A stretch of DNA of 64,000 bases from Planctomycetota bacterium (GTDB taxonomy: Bacteria; Planctomycetota; B15-G4; SIAN01). Where the stretch lies: positions 204,264 through 268,263 of the forward strand of contig JANQQL010000020.1 in NCBI GenBank assembly GCA_028289345.1. Direction: 5' to 3'. The translations under genes were made by a program, and so were the position numbers. Under the pieces are notes generated by a model, which had not been told where the DNA came from, did no database searches, and saw nothing but the letters and a program-made list of their open reading frames with translations. How positions within the stretch are numbered: position 1 is the first letter of the stretch; the number at the start of each line of letters is the position of its first letter. This document shows, in pieces, positions 36,880 through 45,866 of this stretch.

Positions 36880-38718
36880 TCAGGGCGAATCGGAAGCATC
36901 GCCGGGACCGGAACGCTCACCGTTCTGGTTCCGGCTCCACAGTCCGGTCTCGTAGAGTTCTGCGTATCGGCCCCGCTTTGCAAGAAGCTCGGCATGGGTC
37001 CCGGTTTCGACGACCTGTCCGTCGTGGAGAACCAGCAACCGGTCGGCACGCTCGATGGTCGACAAACGGTGGGCGATCACGAACGTGGTGCGGCCCTCCA
37101 TGAGTTGATCCAAGGCGCTCTTCACCAACGCTTCGCTGCGGGTGTCCAGAGCACTGGTTGCTTCGTCGAGGACTAGAATGGAGGGGTCCTTCAGGATGGC
37201 TCGAGCGATGGCGATTCGCTGGCGCTCTCCGCCCGAAAGAATCACGCCTCGTTCTCCGGCCAGGGTGTCCCAGCCATTCGCGGTGCGCTCGATGAAGTTC
37301 TTGGCGTGGGCTTGCTCCGCCGCGCGCAGAATCTCTTCCTCGGTCGCGTCGAGCTTCCCGTAGGCGATGTTCGAGCGCAGGCTCCGACCGAACACGCTGA
37401 TGTCCTGCGGCACCACCGCAATGGCCTCCCGCAGCTCGGCCAATCGTAGATGGCGCAGATCCATGCCATCGATGCTGATCACCCCTTGGGTTGGGTCGTA
37501 CAGGCGCAGCAGCAGGGAAACCACCGTCGACTTGCCCGAACCGCTCTCCCCCACCAGCGCGACCATCTCGCCTTGCTTCACCTCGAAGTCGAGTCCTTGC
37601 AACACTTCGCGATCCGGGTGGCGCGGATAAGCGAAGCGCACGCCCTCGAAACGAATCGAGTCGCGCACCCCGTCGAAGGACCGTGCTCCGGCAATCTCCG
37701 ACACCCGGGGCTGCTCTTCGAACAACTGGAAAACCCGCCGTCCGGCGCCGAGGGCCCGCTGGAACTGGGTCCAGATGCCGCTCAATGCCGAGAAACTCCG
37801 TCCCACCAAAACCGACAGCCCGACAAAGGTCACCATGTCGCCGCTGGTCAAATCCCCGGACTCGATCAGCTTCGCCGCGTTCCAAAGGACGGCGGCCAAG
37901 CCACCGTAGAACAGCAGAAGAACGGCGGAGATCAGGCTGGAACGTGCCACGGCAAAGCGGATGGCAAAGCGAAACAGGTCCTGCAGACGCGATTCGTAGC
38001 GCTCGACTTCGTGGGGTTCTCGGGCGAACGTCTTGACGGTCTCGACCGCCGCGAGAGTCTCCTCGGTCACCGCGGTGGAAGAGGCCAAGTGATCCTGCAC
38101 CGCGGTCGAGGCCCGACGGAGAAGGTTTCCCAGAAGCAGGGTGATCACTGCCACGGCCGGGAGGATCCCGAGCAGAATCAGCGTTAGCTTCAAGTGAATC
38201 GTGGTCACCACCACCACCGCCCCGATCAAGGTGGCGATTTGTCTCAGTGCCATGACCGGGATCGACGTTCCAATCTCGCGAATCACATCCGCGTCGGTGG
38301 AAAGTCGAGACGTCAGCTCACCCACTTTGCGTCGCTCAAAGAACTCGAGAGACAGGGAAAGGACCTTGCCGAACAGATCTCGGCGCAACGCCAGGACGAT
38401 GCGCTCTCCGATCCAAGCAAACAGGAATCCGGCTGAAAAAGTCAGCAGCGCACTCAACACAAACGCCGATCCGAGCAGGAGCGCGACCTCGTTGAGCGAC
38501 CACTCCGACGCTTTCCCTTCGGCGACATCGACAGTGATTCCCACCAACCACATGATCGACAGTTCGAGGCCCGCGCGGGCAAAGGTCAGGACCGTTGCGA
38601 GGAACAGCGCCCAGCGATACGGACGCAAATAGGGAAACACCCGCGCACGGATTTGTGCGGCGGTCAGTTTCTCGCCAGCAGACTCAACGTCGAAGGAATC
38701 GGCCACGTCGCGGGACAC
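36880..38718 (-). CDS. MsbA-like ABC exporter (fused permease and ATPase)
   Basis: A 612-residue half-transporter. About six membrane helices occupy residues ~30-320 (WALFLATVLTFARAGLEL, LLLGSAFVLSALLTFSAGF, LTLILLGILPAVAVITLLL). The nucleotide-binding domain has Walker A GESGSGKST, the Q-loop VPQDIS, signature LSGGERQRIA, Walker B ILVLDEATSALD and H-loop IAHRLST. It is the last gene of the exopolysaccharide locus, its GTG start lying 4 bases after the preceding glycosyltransferase stop. In this position it probably flips a lipid-linked glycan, the role of Wzx or PglK elsewhere, since no Wzx is visible. Confidence 0.92.
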   Translation of the reverse strand: MSRDVADSFDVESAGEKLTAAQIRARVFPYLRPYRWALFLATVLTFARAGLELSIMWLVGITVDVAEGKASEWSLNEVALLLGSAFVLSALLTFSAGFLFAWIGERIVLALRRDLFGKVLSLSLEFFERRKVGELTSRLSTDADVIREIGTSIPVMALRQIATLIGAVVVVTTIHLKLTLILLGILPAVAVITLLLGNLLRRASTAVQDHLASSTAVTEETLAAVETVKTFAREPHEVERYESRLQDLFRFAIRFAVARSSLISAVLLLFYGGLAAVLWNAAKLIESGDLTSGDMVTFVGLSVLVGRSFSALSGIWTQFQRALGAGRRVFQLFEEQPRVSEIAGARSFDGVRDSIRFEGVRFAYPRHPDREVLQGLDFEVKQGEMVALVGESGSGKSTVVSLLLRLYDPTQGVISIDGMDLRHLRLAELREAIAVVPQDISVFGRSLRSNIAYGKLDATEEEILRAAEQAHAKNFIERTANGWDTLAGERGVILSGGERQRIAIARAILKDPSILVLDEATSALDTRSEALVKSALDQLMEGRTTFVIAHRLSTIERADRLLVLHDGQVVETGTHAELLAKRGRYAELYETGLWSRNQNGERSGPGDASDSP

Positions 38719-38722
38719 TCGT

Positions 38723-39874
38723 TCAATTCCTCTCGATCAACCGCGCCAGGAACTCTTCGTAGTGATGCACCATGGTGGCAGCGCTGAACCGTTCCTCGAC
38801 CCGACGGCGGGCGGCGCGCCCCATGGCTCGCGCACGCTCGAGATCGGACAGCATTTCCGCCAATGCCGCCGCCAGCGACGAGGGATCCTTGGGCGGCACC
38901 AACAAGCCGGTCTCGTTCTTGGCGACGATCTCACTGGTCCCATCCACGTCGGTCGCCACCACGGGCACCTCCATGGCCATCGCTTCCACCAGCGCCAGCG
39001 GGGCCTGTTCCCAAAGCGAGGCCTGACAGAACACGTCGAAACAGGACAGCACTCGAGGGATGTCATCGCGCCACCCCAAGAAGTGAACGCGATCCTCGAG
39101 AGCTCGTTGTTGGGCCTCGCGCTTCAAGCTTTCCAACAGCGGGCCCTCGCCGACGATCACGAACTGAACCAAGAGCCCGTTCTGTCCAAGCTCCGCCGCG
39201 GCCGCCAGAAGGTAGGTCAGCCCCTTCTGTGGCTCGCAACGACTCAGGGTGCCGACGATGGGGCGCTCGGGGTCCAACCCCAAGGCGCGACACGCCTCTT
39301 CTCGGGGAAGCCGCTTCTTGTCCGTCAGGTCGATGGCATTGTGAATGACGTCCACTTTGTCAGGACGCATCAAGTGCTGCTCCACCCCATAACGCTTGGT
39401 CGCCTCGGAAACCGCCGCGTAGCGGTGCGTCCAGGGATCCAGCAGCTTCTCGATGACCCAGTACATCCTCTTCTTCCAGGGGTTCTGAAACGGGCGGCAT
39501 GCGTAGACGTGGATGATGTGACCGACCGCGTGGACTCGCGCCAACACCGCGGCGGCCCGCCCCAAGAACCCTGCGATGGAGCAGGCAGTGACGACCGCGT
39601 CGAAGCGTTCCTTGCGGAGCAGTCGCCACACCTGCCAGAACCCTCGCAGGTTGGTGGCCGGCCGAATCTTGCGCGACACGGAAAGAACGTGGACCGGCAC
39701 ATCGAGCTCCAGAAACCGCTCGTCCAGCGGATACCCGGGACCGAAGGCAATCGACAAGTCAAAGCGCTGCCGACAGAGATGTTTGGCCAGCAAGAACGAG
39801 TGCAGTCCCGCCCCGCCCGCGGTGCTGGTCACGAAGAGAAGGACCTTGGCCCGTGGCGAAGCCGTGGCCGTCAC
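38723..39874 (-). CDS. Family 4 glycosyltransferase (GT4)
   Basis: A 383-residue retaining glycosyltransferase. The N-terminal half starts VLLFVTSTAGGAGLHSFLLAKHL, and the C-terminal Rossmann domain has VIHNAIDL, VGTLSRCEPQKGLTYLL, FVIVGEGPLLESLK, and the donor-site EX7E region ASLWEQAPLALVEAMAMEVPVVATDVDGTSE. A GTG at 39874 overlaps the upstream stop (GTGA). It adds a sugar from a nucleotide donor to the lipid-linked exopolysaccharide repeat. Sugar unknown. Confidence 0.92.
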   Translation of the reverse strand: MTATASPRAKVLLFVTSTAGGAGLHSFLLAKHLCRQRFDLSIAFGPGYPLDERFLELDVPVHVLSVSRKIRPATNLRGFWQVWRLLRKERFDAVVTACSIAGFLGRAAAVLARVHAVGHIIHVYACRPFQNPWKKRMYWVIEKLLDPWTHRYAAVSEATKRYGVEQHLMRPDKVDVIHNAIDLTDKKRLPREEACRALGLDPERPIVGTLSRCEPQKGLTYLLAAAAELGQNGLLVQFVIVGEGPLLESLKREAQQRALEDRVHFLGWRDDIPRVLSCFDVFCQASLWEQAPLALVEAMAMEVPVVATDVDGTSEIVAKNETGLLVPPKDPSSLAAALAEMLSDLERARAMGRAARRRVEERFSAATMVHHYEEFLARLIERN

Positions 39875-40152
39875 TGGGTCGACCCCGTCAGCTTTCCGAG
39901 AACCCCGGCGAGCACCGCCGCGACCACGAACAGGACGGCGAACACCACCAGCAGTTCGACCATGATCACCAAACTCTGAAACTGCAGGATCCAAAACCTT
40001 CGGCGCGCTGCCTTCGGAGTCATCCACTCCATCTCGAACAACACTTCGCCGCGCTCCTCTCCCATCGCCTGGAGACGTGCCACGCGGGATTCACGCCGCT
40101 CGAGAAGAGCGCGCTCCGCATCTTGTTCAGAGTTCGCCGGACCGGAAGGCAT
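39871..40152 (-). CDS. Small single-pass membrane protein in the exopolysaccharide locus
   Basis: A 93-residue protein: a charged, likely helical N-terminus (ERALLERRESRVARLQAMGEER) and a long hydrophobic segment (IMVELLVVFAVLFVVAAVLAGVLG) near the C-terminus. Its ATG overlaps the stop of the next small gene upstream by one base (TGATG), and its stop overlaps the glycosyltransferase GTG, so it is firmly within the operon. No family recognised. It may be an accessory subunit of the Wzz/Wzy machinery; that is inference from position only. Confidence 0.7.
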   Translation of the reverse strand: MPSGPANSEQDAERALLERRESRVARLQAMGEERGEVLFEMEWMTPKAARRRFWILQFQSLVIMVELLVVFAVLFVVAAVLAGVLGKLTGSTQ

Positions 40153-40382
40153 CAGAACGAAACGTGCAGCACTTTGATGAAGAGGAAGAAGTTGAGGAGC
40201 ACCGCGACCACCGCGATGTTCAATCCGAGCAGCAACGCTCCGAGGATCTGAAACAAGAAGCCGAGTCGTCGAAGAAGAACGTTGCGCGGATTGGGCATGC
40301 GCCGCTGCTTCACTTGCCAACGCTCGAACGCTTCGACCGCGGCCATCTCTTGCTCCGCTTCCCAGGAACGCCAATGAGTCAT
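40152..40382 (-). CDS. Second small membrane protein in the exopolysaccharide locus
   Basis: A 76-residue protein with a soluble N-terminal helix (EAEQEMAAVEAFERWQVKQRR) and one or two hydrophobic stretches (LGFLFQILGALLLGLNIAVVAVLLNFFLFI). The ATG overlaps the stop of the Wzz-like gene (ATGA), and its own stop overlaps the next small gene. The pair share size and layout but little identity. Function unknown. Confidence 0.7.
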   Translation of the reverse strand: MTHWRSWEAEQEMAAVEAFERWQVKQRRMPNPRNVLLRRLGFLFQILGALLLGLNIAVVAVLLNFFLFIKVLHVSF

Positions 40383-41896
40383 GACGCTCCCTCCGAGCCA
40401 TCGGCAGCGAACTCCCGGGCCCACTCGGCACGCTGCCACTGGCGCCAGCGGTGGCGCAATCGGCGACGCGAAAGGTGGTCGAGCAAGAACGCGTACAAAA
40501 CCCCCACGACCAGACCGCCAAACCCGGCCACCCCGACGTTCAGTGGCAGGATGGGAAAGATCGGTTTGGACGGTGCCATCGCTTCTTCTGTGACCAGCAC
40601 GACGTCGGAGAGCGTCAATAGCTGGGCGGTCATGGTGTCCTTGGTCTGCCGCAGTTTTCGGATCTGGGCCTCGTAACGAAGGATGCGGTCTTCCAAGCGA
40701 CTGAGGGCCGTCACCTGGTTCGGCACCGCCGCAATGGACTCGTTCAGCCCCGAGATCACTGCCGACAGCCCGGCGGAACGAGCCGCGGCCGTGCGATAGG
40801 TGACATAAGCGGTGGTGAGCTGCAGTCGCAGATTCTCGTACAGCGAACCGGCAGTCTTGGACTTGCTGTCCACGACGCGCTGAATCTCCCGCTTGAGCGC
40901 CGCTTCGGCCGTGGTTTGGCGCTCCCGCAATGCCACCACGTCCGGATGGTCTTCTTTCAGATCGTTGGCCAGCCCGGCACGCTCCAGCTCCAGCTGGGTC
41001 AGGGTCTGCTCGAGAGTCGTGATCACGGGACTCTGCAGGATGATCTCCCCCGCCGAATAGGCGTCCACCTCCAGCTTCTGCTGCTCCTCGAGGGCCTTGA
41101 TGCGCTCTTCGGCGACCTGGCGATCGATTTCCGCGTCTTGGAATCGGGACTCGAATCGAGTCCGCTGGGATTCCAATTCGATCAGCTTGGTCGAAAGGGA
41201 CGCGACGTTGAGGTCGGTCTGGAATTTCTCTTTTTCGTCCTCGGCTTCGCGCTTGAAGTCACCCAACTCCGTGAGCTGCCCCTCGATTCCCTCGAGGGAC
41301 CGCAAGATATCGCGTTCCACGACCTCGGTGTGGAACTGCTCGAAGTGCTCCACGAATGCATTGGCGACCAGGGCGGCCGTTTCCGGGTCCGAGTCCCGAG
41401 CAAAGATCCGAATCGAAGCTTCGGGGGTGACCACAAAGTCGACGTCGCGGTTGAAGTCCGCGGCGGTCTTGTCAGGAAACTTTTCGGCGACCGCCCGCTT
41501 GGTCTTCTGGGTCTTCAGCAGCGCGACCTGAACCCGGGCGTGATCCTTGATCCCCGAAGACATGCGTAGTTTGCCTGCTTCGGGACCAGGCACCGGGCCC
41601 ACGGCATCCTGCGGGACGTAGAACTCGGCCAAAGCCTCGTACTGGGTTTCCAGCCGCTTGGTCAGAACGACGGCGGCAGCAATCGAAGCAGCCACCAGCA
41701 GTAAGACGATCCACTTGCGTCGGTACACGGCAAGCCAATAGTCGTCGAGGCTGTAAGGATCGGCTCCCCCGGGATGGGGCGCAGAGAAAGACGCCGAGTT
41801 CGCAGCTTGCGGCGAGGCCCCGGTCCCGTCCGCAGACCTCGGAGCCGGGTCACGGCCCTCGCTGCCCGGCGAATGGTTGGGCTTCTTCTGAGTCAT
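40379..41896 (-). CDS. Wzz-like polysaccharide co-polymerase (chain-length regulator)
   Basis: A 505-residue inner-membrane protein. After a ~65-residue Pro/Ser-rich cytoplasmic tail comes TM1 (KWIVLLLVAASIAAAVVL), then a large periplasmic region with long coiled coils (residues ~150-430), and TM2 preceded by the proline-rich stretch APSKPIFPILPLNVGVAG typical of Wzz proteins. The short C-terminus has no Walker motif, so this is not a Wzc-type tyrosine kinase. It sets polymer length together with the polymerase. The start at 41896 overlaps the polymerase stop (ATGA). Confidence 0.88.
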   Translation of the reverse strand: MTQKKPNHSPGSEGRDPAPRSADGTGASPQAANSASFSAPHPGGADPYSLDDYWLAVYRRKWIVLLLVAASIAAAVVLTKRLETQYEALAEFYVPQDAVGPVPGPEAGKLRMSSGIKDHARVQVALLKTQKTKRAVAEKFPDKTAADFNRDVDFVVTPEASIRIFARDSDPETAALVANAFVEHFEQFHTEVVERDILRSLEGIEGQLTELGDFKREAEDEKEKFQTDLNVASLSTKLIELESQRTRFESRFQDAEIDRQVAEERIKALEEQQKLEVDAYSAGEIILQSPVITTLEQTLTQLELERAGLANDLKEDHPDVVALRERQTTAEAALKREIQRVVDSKSKTAGSLYENLRLQLTTAYVTYRTAAARSAGLSAVISGLNESIAAVPNQVTALSRLEDRILRYEAQIRKLRQTKDTMTAQLLTLSDVVLVTEEAMAPSKPIFPILPLNVGVAGFGGLVVGVLYAFLLDHLSRRRLRHRWRQWQRAEWAREFAADGSEGAS

Positions 41897-43338
41897 GCTC
41901 GCGTCCCCTCCAGCGTCCCGAAGCGGGCCATCACCGACACTCCGCAGGACACCAGCCCCAGGAAGACCCATGGTAGGACGCTGTAGTACAAAGGCTCACT
42001 CAGAAAATGGATGCCCATGCCGGCTGCCCCGAAGCCGAGGGCCTTGAGCCAGTGTCGCGTGTTTTCGTCGGCGGCCCGTCGAGCCAAGGACGCGCACCGA
42101 ATCGCCAGACCGGCGATCAACAGGAACAGCAACACCCCCGCGGCGATGCCGAGTTCGGAGATGATCATGAAGTAGGTGTTGTGGATCGGATGGGAGAACA
42201 ACCGCGAGGTGTTCTTCACTCCCGCCCCGAGCCAGGGATACACCTGGATCTTCTCCAAGCCCACTTTCAGGTATCCGACTCGATCCTCGACACCCGCGCT
42301 GCCAAGAGGCACCAGGACCTTGTCGAAGATCAGCTCGGCAATCCCCGAGAAGTACAGAGCGAAGCCCGACACCGCCAGCAAAGCCAAGTACAACATCACG
42401 TGGTGAGGCCAGCGAACCAGGGGAAACAACAACGTCACGACGCCGGCCGTAAGAATGGCCCCGGTGCTCCAGGTCAGCCCAATGCCAACCAGGAGCGTCA
42501 ACGCCAAGGCGTATCTCCACCCGGCGCGCCATGGGGACTGAAACACGAGGCACAAGGCCATGACGCAGAGATGCCCCAGCGCCTGGGGGGTTTGGCAAAA
42601 CGCGGAAGCCCGCAGCAGGTAACCGAACGGCGTCGATTTGAACTGCTCGGCCGGGGTGTCGACGAAGGTCAAGGCGAACCCGGTGGTGAGATTCAATCCA
42701 AGCGCCAGAACCGCCACGACGGCGGTGGACACTGCCACATAAATGAAACTACGCACCGCCACTTGGAACAGCTGCGGACGAATGGCAAAGCTACACACCA
42801 AGACGATCATCAAGAACTTGGAGAACAGAGTGTGTAGTCCGAACAAACTGGTGACACGTCCATTGATCACCGAGGCGACAGTACAAATGGAAAAGCCTCC
42901 GAGCGCCGCCAAGACCAAGCGCGGCACCGCGACCGAACGAAACTCCACCAACGACACGGCAAGCCAGTAGGCCAAGGTCAGGAGGAAGGCAAACTCGAAG
43001 GCGTCCAGAGGCCCCACGTTCACCCCGTTGATCGCTCCCACCGACATCAACAAACCGGTGGCAATCGCGTCGCGATGCCGGAACCACCAGCCAGCGCTGC
43101 GCGTAACCAACAAAATCACTCCCAGCACGGCGAGGGCCGTCGCGCTCCACAGAGTCACCGCCGGCAGCGAGCGACTGCGCAGAAACTCCCACAGCGGGTG
43201 GTCCCGCGAGAGGTCGGGATCGAAAACGACCAAGGCTCCCATTCCCGCGCCCAGGAGCACCGGCACCACCAGCCATGCGCTGACCCACCCGACCAAGCCG
43301 AGGAAAGAAACACGCGGTTGCGGGACACGAAAGTTCAC
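41893..43338 (-). CDS. O-antigen ligase/polymerase-like membrane protein (Wzy/WaaL)
   Basis: A 481-residue polytopic protein with about 11-12 membrane helices. The large periplasmic loop and the conserved block SHPIHNTYFMIISELGIAAGVLLFLL identify the Wzy_C/O-antigen-ligase family; the preceding VGLEKIQVYPWLGAGVKNTS is the substrate loop. It would polymerise or ligate lipid-linked repeat units in the periplasm. The GTG start overlaps the upstream stop (GTGA) and its own stop overlaps the Wzz start. Confidence 0.9.
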   Translation of the reverse strand: MNFRVPQPRVSFLGLVGWVSAWLVVPVLLGAGMGALVVFDPDLSRDHPLWEFLRSRSLPAVTLWSATALAVLGVILLVTRSAGWWFRHRDAIATGLLMSVGAINGVNVGPLDAFEFAFLLTLAYWLAVSLVEFRSVAVPRLVLAALGGFSICTVASVINGRVTSLFGLHTLFSKFLMIVLVCSFAIRPQLFQVAVRSFIYVAVSTAVVAVLALGLNLTTGFALTFVDTPAEQFKSTPFGYLLRASAFCQTPQALGHLCVMALCLVFQSPWRAGWRYALALTLLVGIGLTWSTGAILTAGVVTLLFPLVRWPHHVMLYLALLAVSGFALYFSGIAELIFDKVLVPLGSAGVEDRVGYLKVGLEKIQVYPWLGAGVKNTSRLFSHPIHNTYFMIISELGIAAGVLLFLLIAGLAIRCASLARRAADENTRHWLKALGFGAAGMGIHFLSEPLYYSVLPWVFLGLVSCGVSVMARFGTLEGTRA

Positions 43339-44507
43339 GGGTCAGGGAGGCCGTCGTCGGGGGGGTCTCCGTCCTTCCCGTCGCGGAGCTGGCGGGCGAC
43401 TCCGGATAGCACCGCCCCCGGGGAGAGCACACGGAGACACTCCCATTCCACGGGATTGTGACAGGCCTTCCAGCCGGTCAGGCCGGCGCAGGGGCTGCAC
43501 GGGAGATCCAAGCGGACCACTTTGCCGTGCGCCGGCACCCCGACCACCTCGGGGTCGGTCGGCCCGAGAATCACCACGGTGCGCCGATCCAGCGCATGAG
43601 CGATGTGCAGCGGACCGGTGTCGTTCATGATGCAAAGGGAGCTCTTGGCCAGCACCGCCGCCAACTGCCGGAGGTTCAGGCAGCCGATCAGATCCACCAG
43701 AGGCGCCGGGGTCGCCTTGCGGATGGAGTCATAGATGGGCCGCTCGGCCTCCATCCCGGTGACCAGAATCGGCATCGGCCAGCGCTGGCTCATCTGAGAG
43801 ACCAGTTCGGCAAAAGACTCGGCCGGCCACTGGCGCGAAACGGTCAAAAAGTTGCCACCGGGATGCAACACGACGAACGGGGATTCCGGATCCACCCCGC
43901 GTTCACGCAGGAACGCGTCCGCCCAACCTTGCTCTTCCGGCGAAACATGGATCTCGGTGCGATCCGAGTCCGGAATCGCGCCAGTCGCCGCAATCAACTG
44001 GTTCATCACCGCGACCCAGGAACCCGTGGCAGGGAGCGGCACCCCGCGCGCTCGCGGAGAGTGCCCATCGCCAAAGTCGAAACAGACCCAGCGATCCACT
44101 TTCAGACGCCGAAACGTCAGGCTTCCGAGCTTGGCCCAGAACGGGTCGACTTCGAGCAACACCCCCAGGTCGTAGCGGCGCCCCTGCAGCTGGCGCCGCA
44201 GGCGTCGATGCTCCGAGAACGCGAACGGACTCCCGATGCGGTGATGCTCGTGGATCCACGGGCTTTGTTCCAAGATCGCCCCGGAGCGGCCAGGAGCAAC
44301 CACTTCCACGCGCGCTCGAGAGAAGTGCTGTCCCAAAGACCGCAACGCCGCGGTCGCTCGGACGACGTCGCCCAGTCGATCCATGGTCCAGACCAAGATC
44401 CGTTGCACCTCCTGGGGCTCAGGAGCGACAAACGGACCGCCTCGGTCGCACGCCCATTCCAGGCGTGCGACTCCGTGCAATGCGATCTTGACGGCGCGAC
44501 GAAGCAA
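43335..44507 (-). CDS. Family 9 glycosyltransferase (heptosyltransferase-like)
   Basis: A 390-residue GT9 enzyme. Landmarks are ILVWTMDRLGDVVRATAALRSL near the N-terminus, FVVLHPGGNFLTVSRQWPAESFAEL, MPILVTGMEAERP, and the donor-binding ASSLCIMNDTGPLHIAHALDR with VVILGPTDPE. Relatives add heptose or similar sugars to LPS cores or glycans. A TTG start at 44507 leads directly into the domain; it is weakly supported by a ribosome site. Cysteines in LPCSPCAGLTGWKACHNP match a conserved GT9 tail. Confidence 0.9.
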   Translation of the reverse strand: MLRRAVKIALHGVARLEWACDRGGPFVAPEPQEVQRILVWTMDRLGDVVRATAALRSLGQHFSRARVEVVAPGRSGAILEQSPWIHEHHRIGSPFAFSEHRRLRRQLQGRRYDLGVLLEVDPFWAKLGSLTFRRLKVDRWVCFDFGDGHSPRARGVPLPATGSWVAVMNQLIAATGAIPDSDRTEIHVSPEEQGWADAFLRERGVDPESPFVVLHPGGNFLTVSRQWPAESFAELVSQMSQRWPMPILVTGMEAERPIYDSIRKATPAPLVDLIGCLNLRQLAAVLAKSSLCIMNDTGPLHIAHALDRRTVVILGPTDPEVVGVPAHGKVVRLDLPCSPCAGLTGWKACHNPVEWECLRVLSPGAVLSGVARQLRDGKDGDPPDDGLPDP

Positions 44508-44573
44508 GCTTGACGTCTTTCTGTGAATTCGAGGTTCGTGGTGAAGAGGATCCCGGCGGTCTCGTCTTTTGGC

Positions 44574-45656
44574 TCAGGAGCCCGCCGTGGTCCCGATGCC
44601 GAGCTTGGCCAGCAATTGGTCGCCATGAGGTTGGCGGGAGGGATCCACGTGGGCTTGGGGGTCGGGCCAGGCGGTGCGTCCGGTCCAATGCTTCAGGCGG
44701 CGAGCCAGGGTATGAAACAGGGCCTGGGGGATCCCTTGAATGCTGGGATGATCGGCCGACAGCCAGCGGCAAAGTCGCCCTTGCCAAGTGCGCACGTCCA
44801 TCCCCGGCAGGTCTCGGCCCAACTGCTCGCGATACTGACGAGCCACCCAAAGGTAGGGGCACAGTTCCAAATAGGTTCGCCAGTACCGAGAACCGGACTC
44901 GTCCGAGAACTCCCACGGCTTCAAACCGCCGCAGTGGATCAGCGGCGCCAGACCGCGACCGATGTTCGCGAGTCGCTCTCCCAGGGTGTAGCCAGCCGGC
45001 CCGACGCTCTGCACGATATCCCGGCCGCGGCGCAGCAAGACCAGGGGAATGTCGGAAAACGGCGCGGCGCCGAGCAGCGCGGTGAGCACGTCCTGATCCC
45101 CGAGCATGTGAACCGGACGCTGGTACATGGAGATCTTCTGAACTCGCTGGTACTCGCCGTCGGCCAGGAGTTCGTCCCAGGCCCGCAGCAGGTCCCGGTG
45201 GTGGCCCGTCACCCGCACGATCCCCGAGCTGACCAGGCATGGGAGGGAACGACCGGGTTTCATGCCCCACAGTTCGGTGCGCACGGTCCCCCCCTGGAAA
45301 AGGTCCCAATACTGGGCTTCGGTGGAGACCAAATCGCATTCCTTCAAAGGCCGCAGTCGCTCGCGAAAATCACCGGCGAGAACGATGTCCGAATCGATCC
45401 ACGTGACCTCTGGTCGTCCGGCGTCCAGGAAGTGAAGAAGCAACCTCGGCTTCGCGTTCCAACCCTGGCCGATCAGGGCCTGGTCCACATGAAGGAAGGC
45501 ATTGGCTTGGGCCTCGACCCAGGAGCGGAGTGCCGCGTCGGGATTGGGGACACTCACCGCCACGGTCAAATCGGGGCAGTGGCGTGCCAGGCTCAGCACT
45601 AGCAGCTGGACCCCCGCCCAAGCCGCCGGTCGATCCTCATGAACGCACAACAACAT
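44574..45656 (-). CDS. GT8-like nucleotide-sugar transferase
   Basis: A 360-residue protein likely to be a retaining GT-A glycosyltransferase: the metal-binding DxD is in VTWIDSDIVLAGDF, preceded by a Rossmann-like start (MLLCVHEDRPAAWAGVQLLVLSLARHC) and followed by LVSSGIVRVTG, GDQDVLTALLG and HCGGLKPWEF, a histidine arrangement seen in GT8 enzymes. The ATG at 45656 is preferred to the longer 45725. It is separated from both neighbours by 66 and 210 bases. Sugar donor unknown. Confidence 0.72.
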   Translation of the reverse strand: MLLCVHEDRPAAWAGVQLLVLSLARHCPDLTVAVSVPNPDAALRSWVEAQANAFLHVDQALIGQGWNAKPRLLLHFLDAGRPEVTWIDSDIVLAGDFRERLRPLKECDLVSTEAQYWDLFQGGTVRTELWGMKPGRSLPCLVSSGIVRVTGHHRDLLRAWDELLADGEYQRVQKISMYQRPVHMLGDQDVLTALLGAAPFSDIPLVLLRRGRDIVQSVGPAGYTLGERLANIGRGLAPLIHCGGLKPWEFSDESGSRYWRTYLELCPYLWVARQYREQLGRDLPGMDVRTWQGRLCRWLSADHPSIQGIPQALFHTLARRLKHWTGRTAWPDPQAHVDPSRQPHGDQLLAKLGIGTTAGS

Positions 45657-45866
45657 CGATGGAAAGGTCTCTTTTCGTAGTCTCGACGAAGGCCCTAGCC
45701 GGCCAGCGAAAACGTCTTTCGGCACCGGATCGGACCTTTTCGCATTCGTCTTCGTCCTCGAATCCTCGACGAATCCACCGATTCGCCTACGGTTCGACTT
45801 CTCGTCGCCCCTCCGAGGCCTTTTGCACCGGACTGCTAGCTTCCCAACAACGACCGCCGCCCGGTG

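Noticed and set aside
40379..41896. Wzc-type tyrosine autokinase
   Set aside because: The C-terminus after the second membrane helix is short and has no Walker motif or tyrosine cluster, so it is a Wzz-type co-polymerase only.
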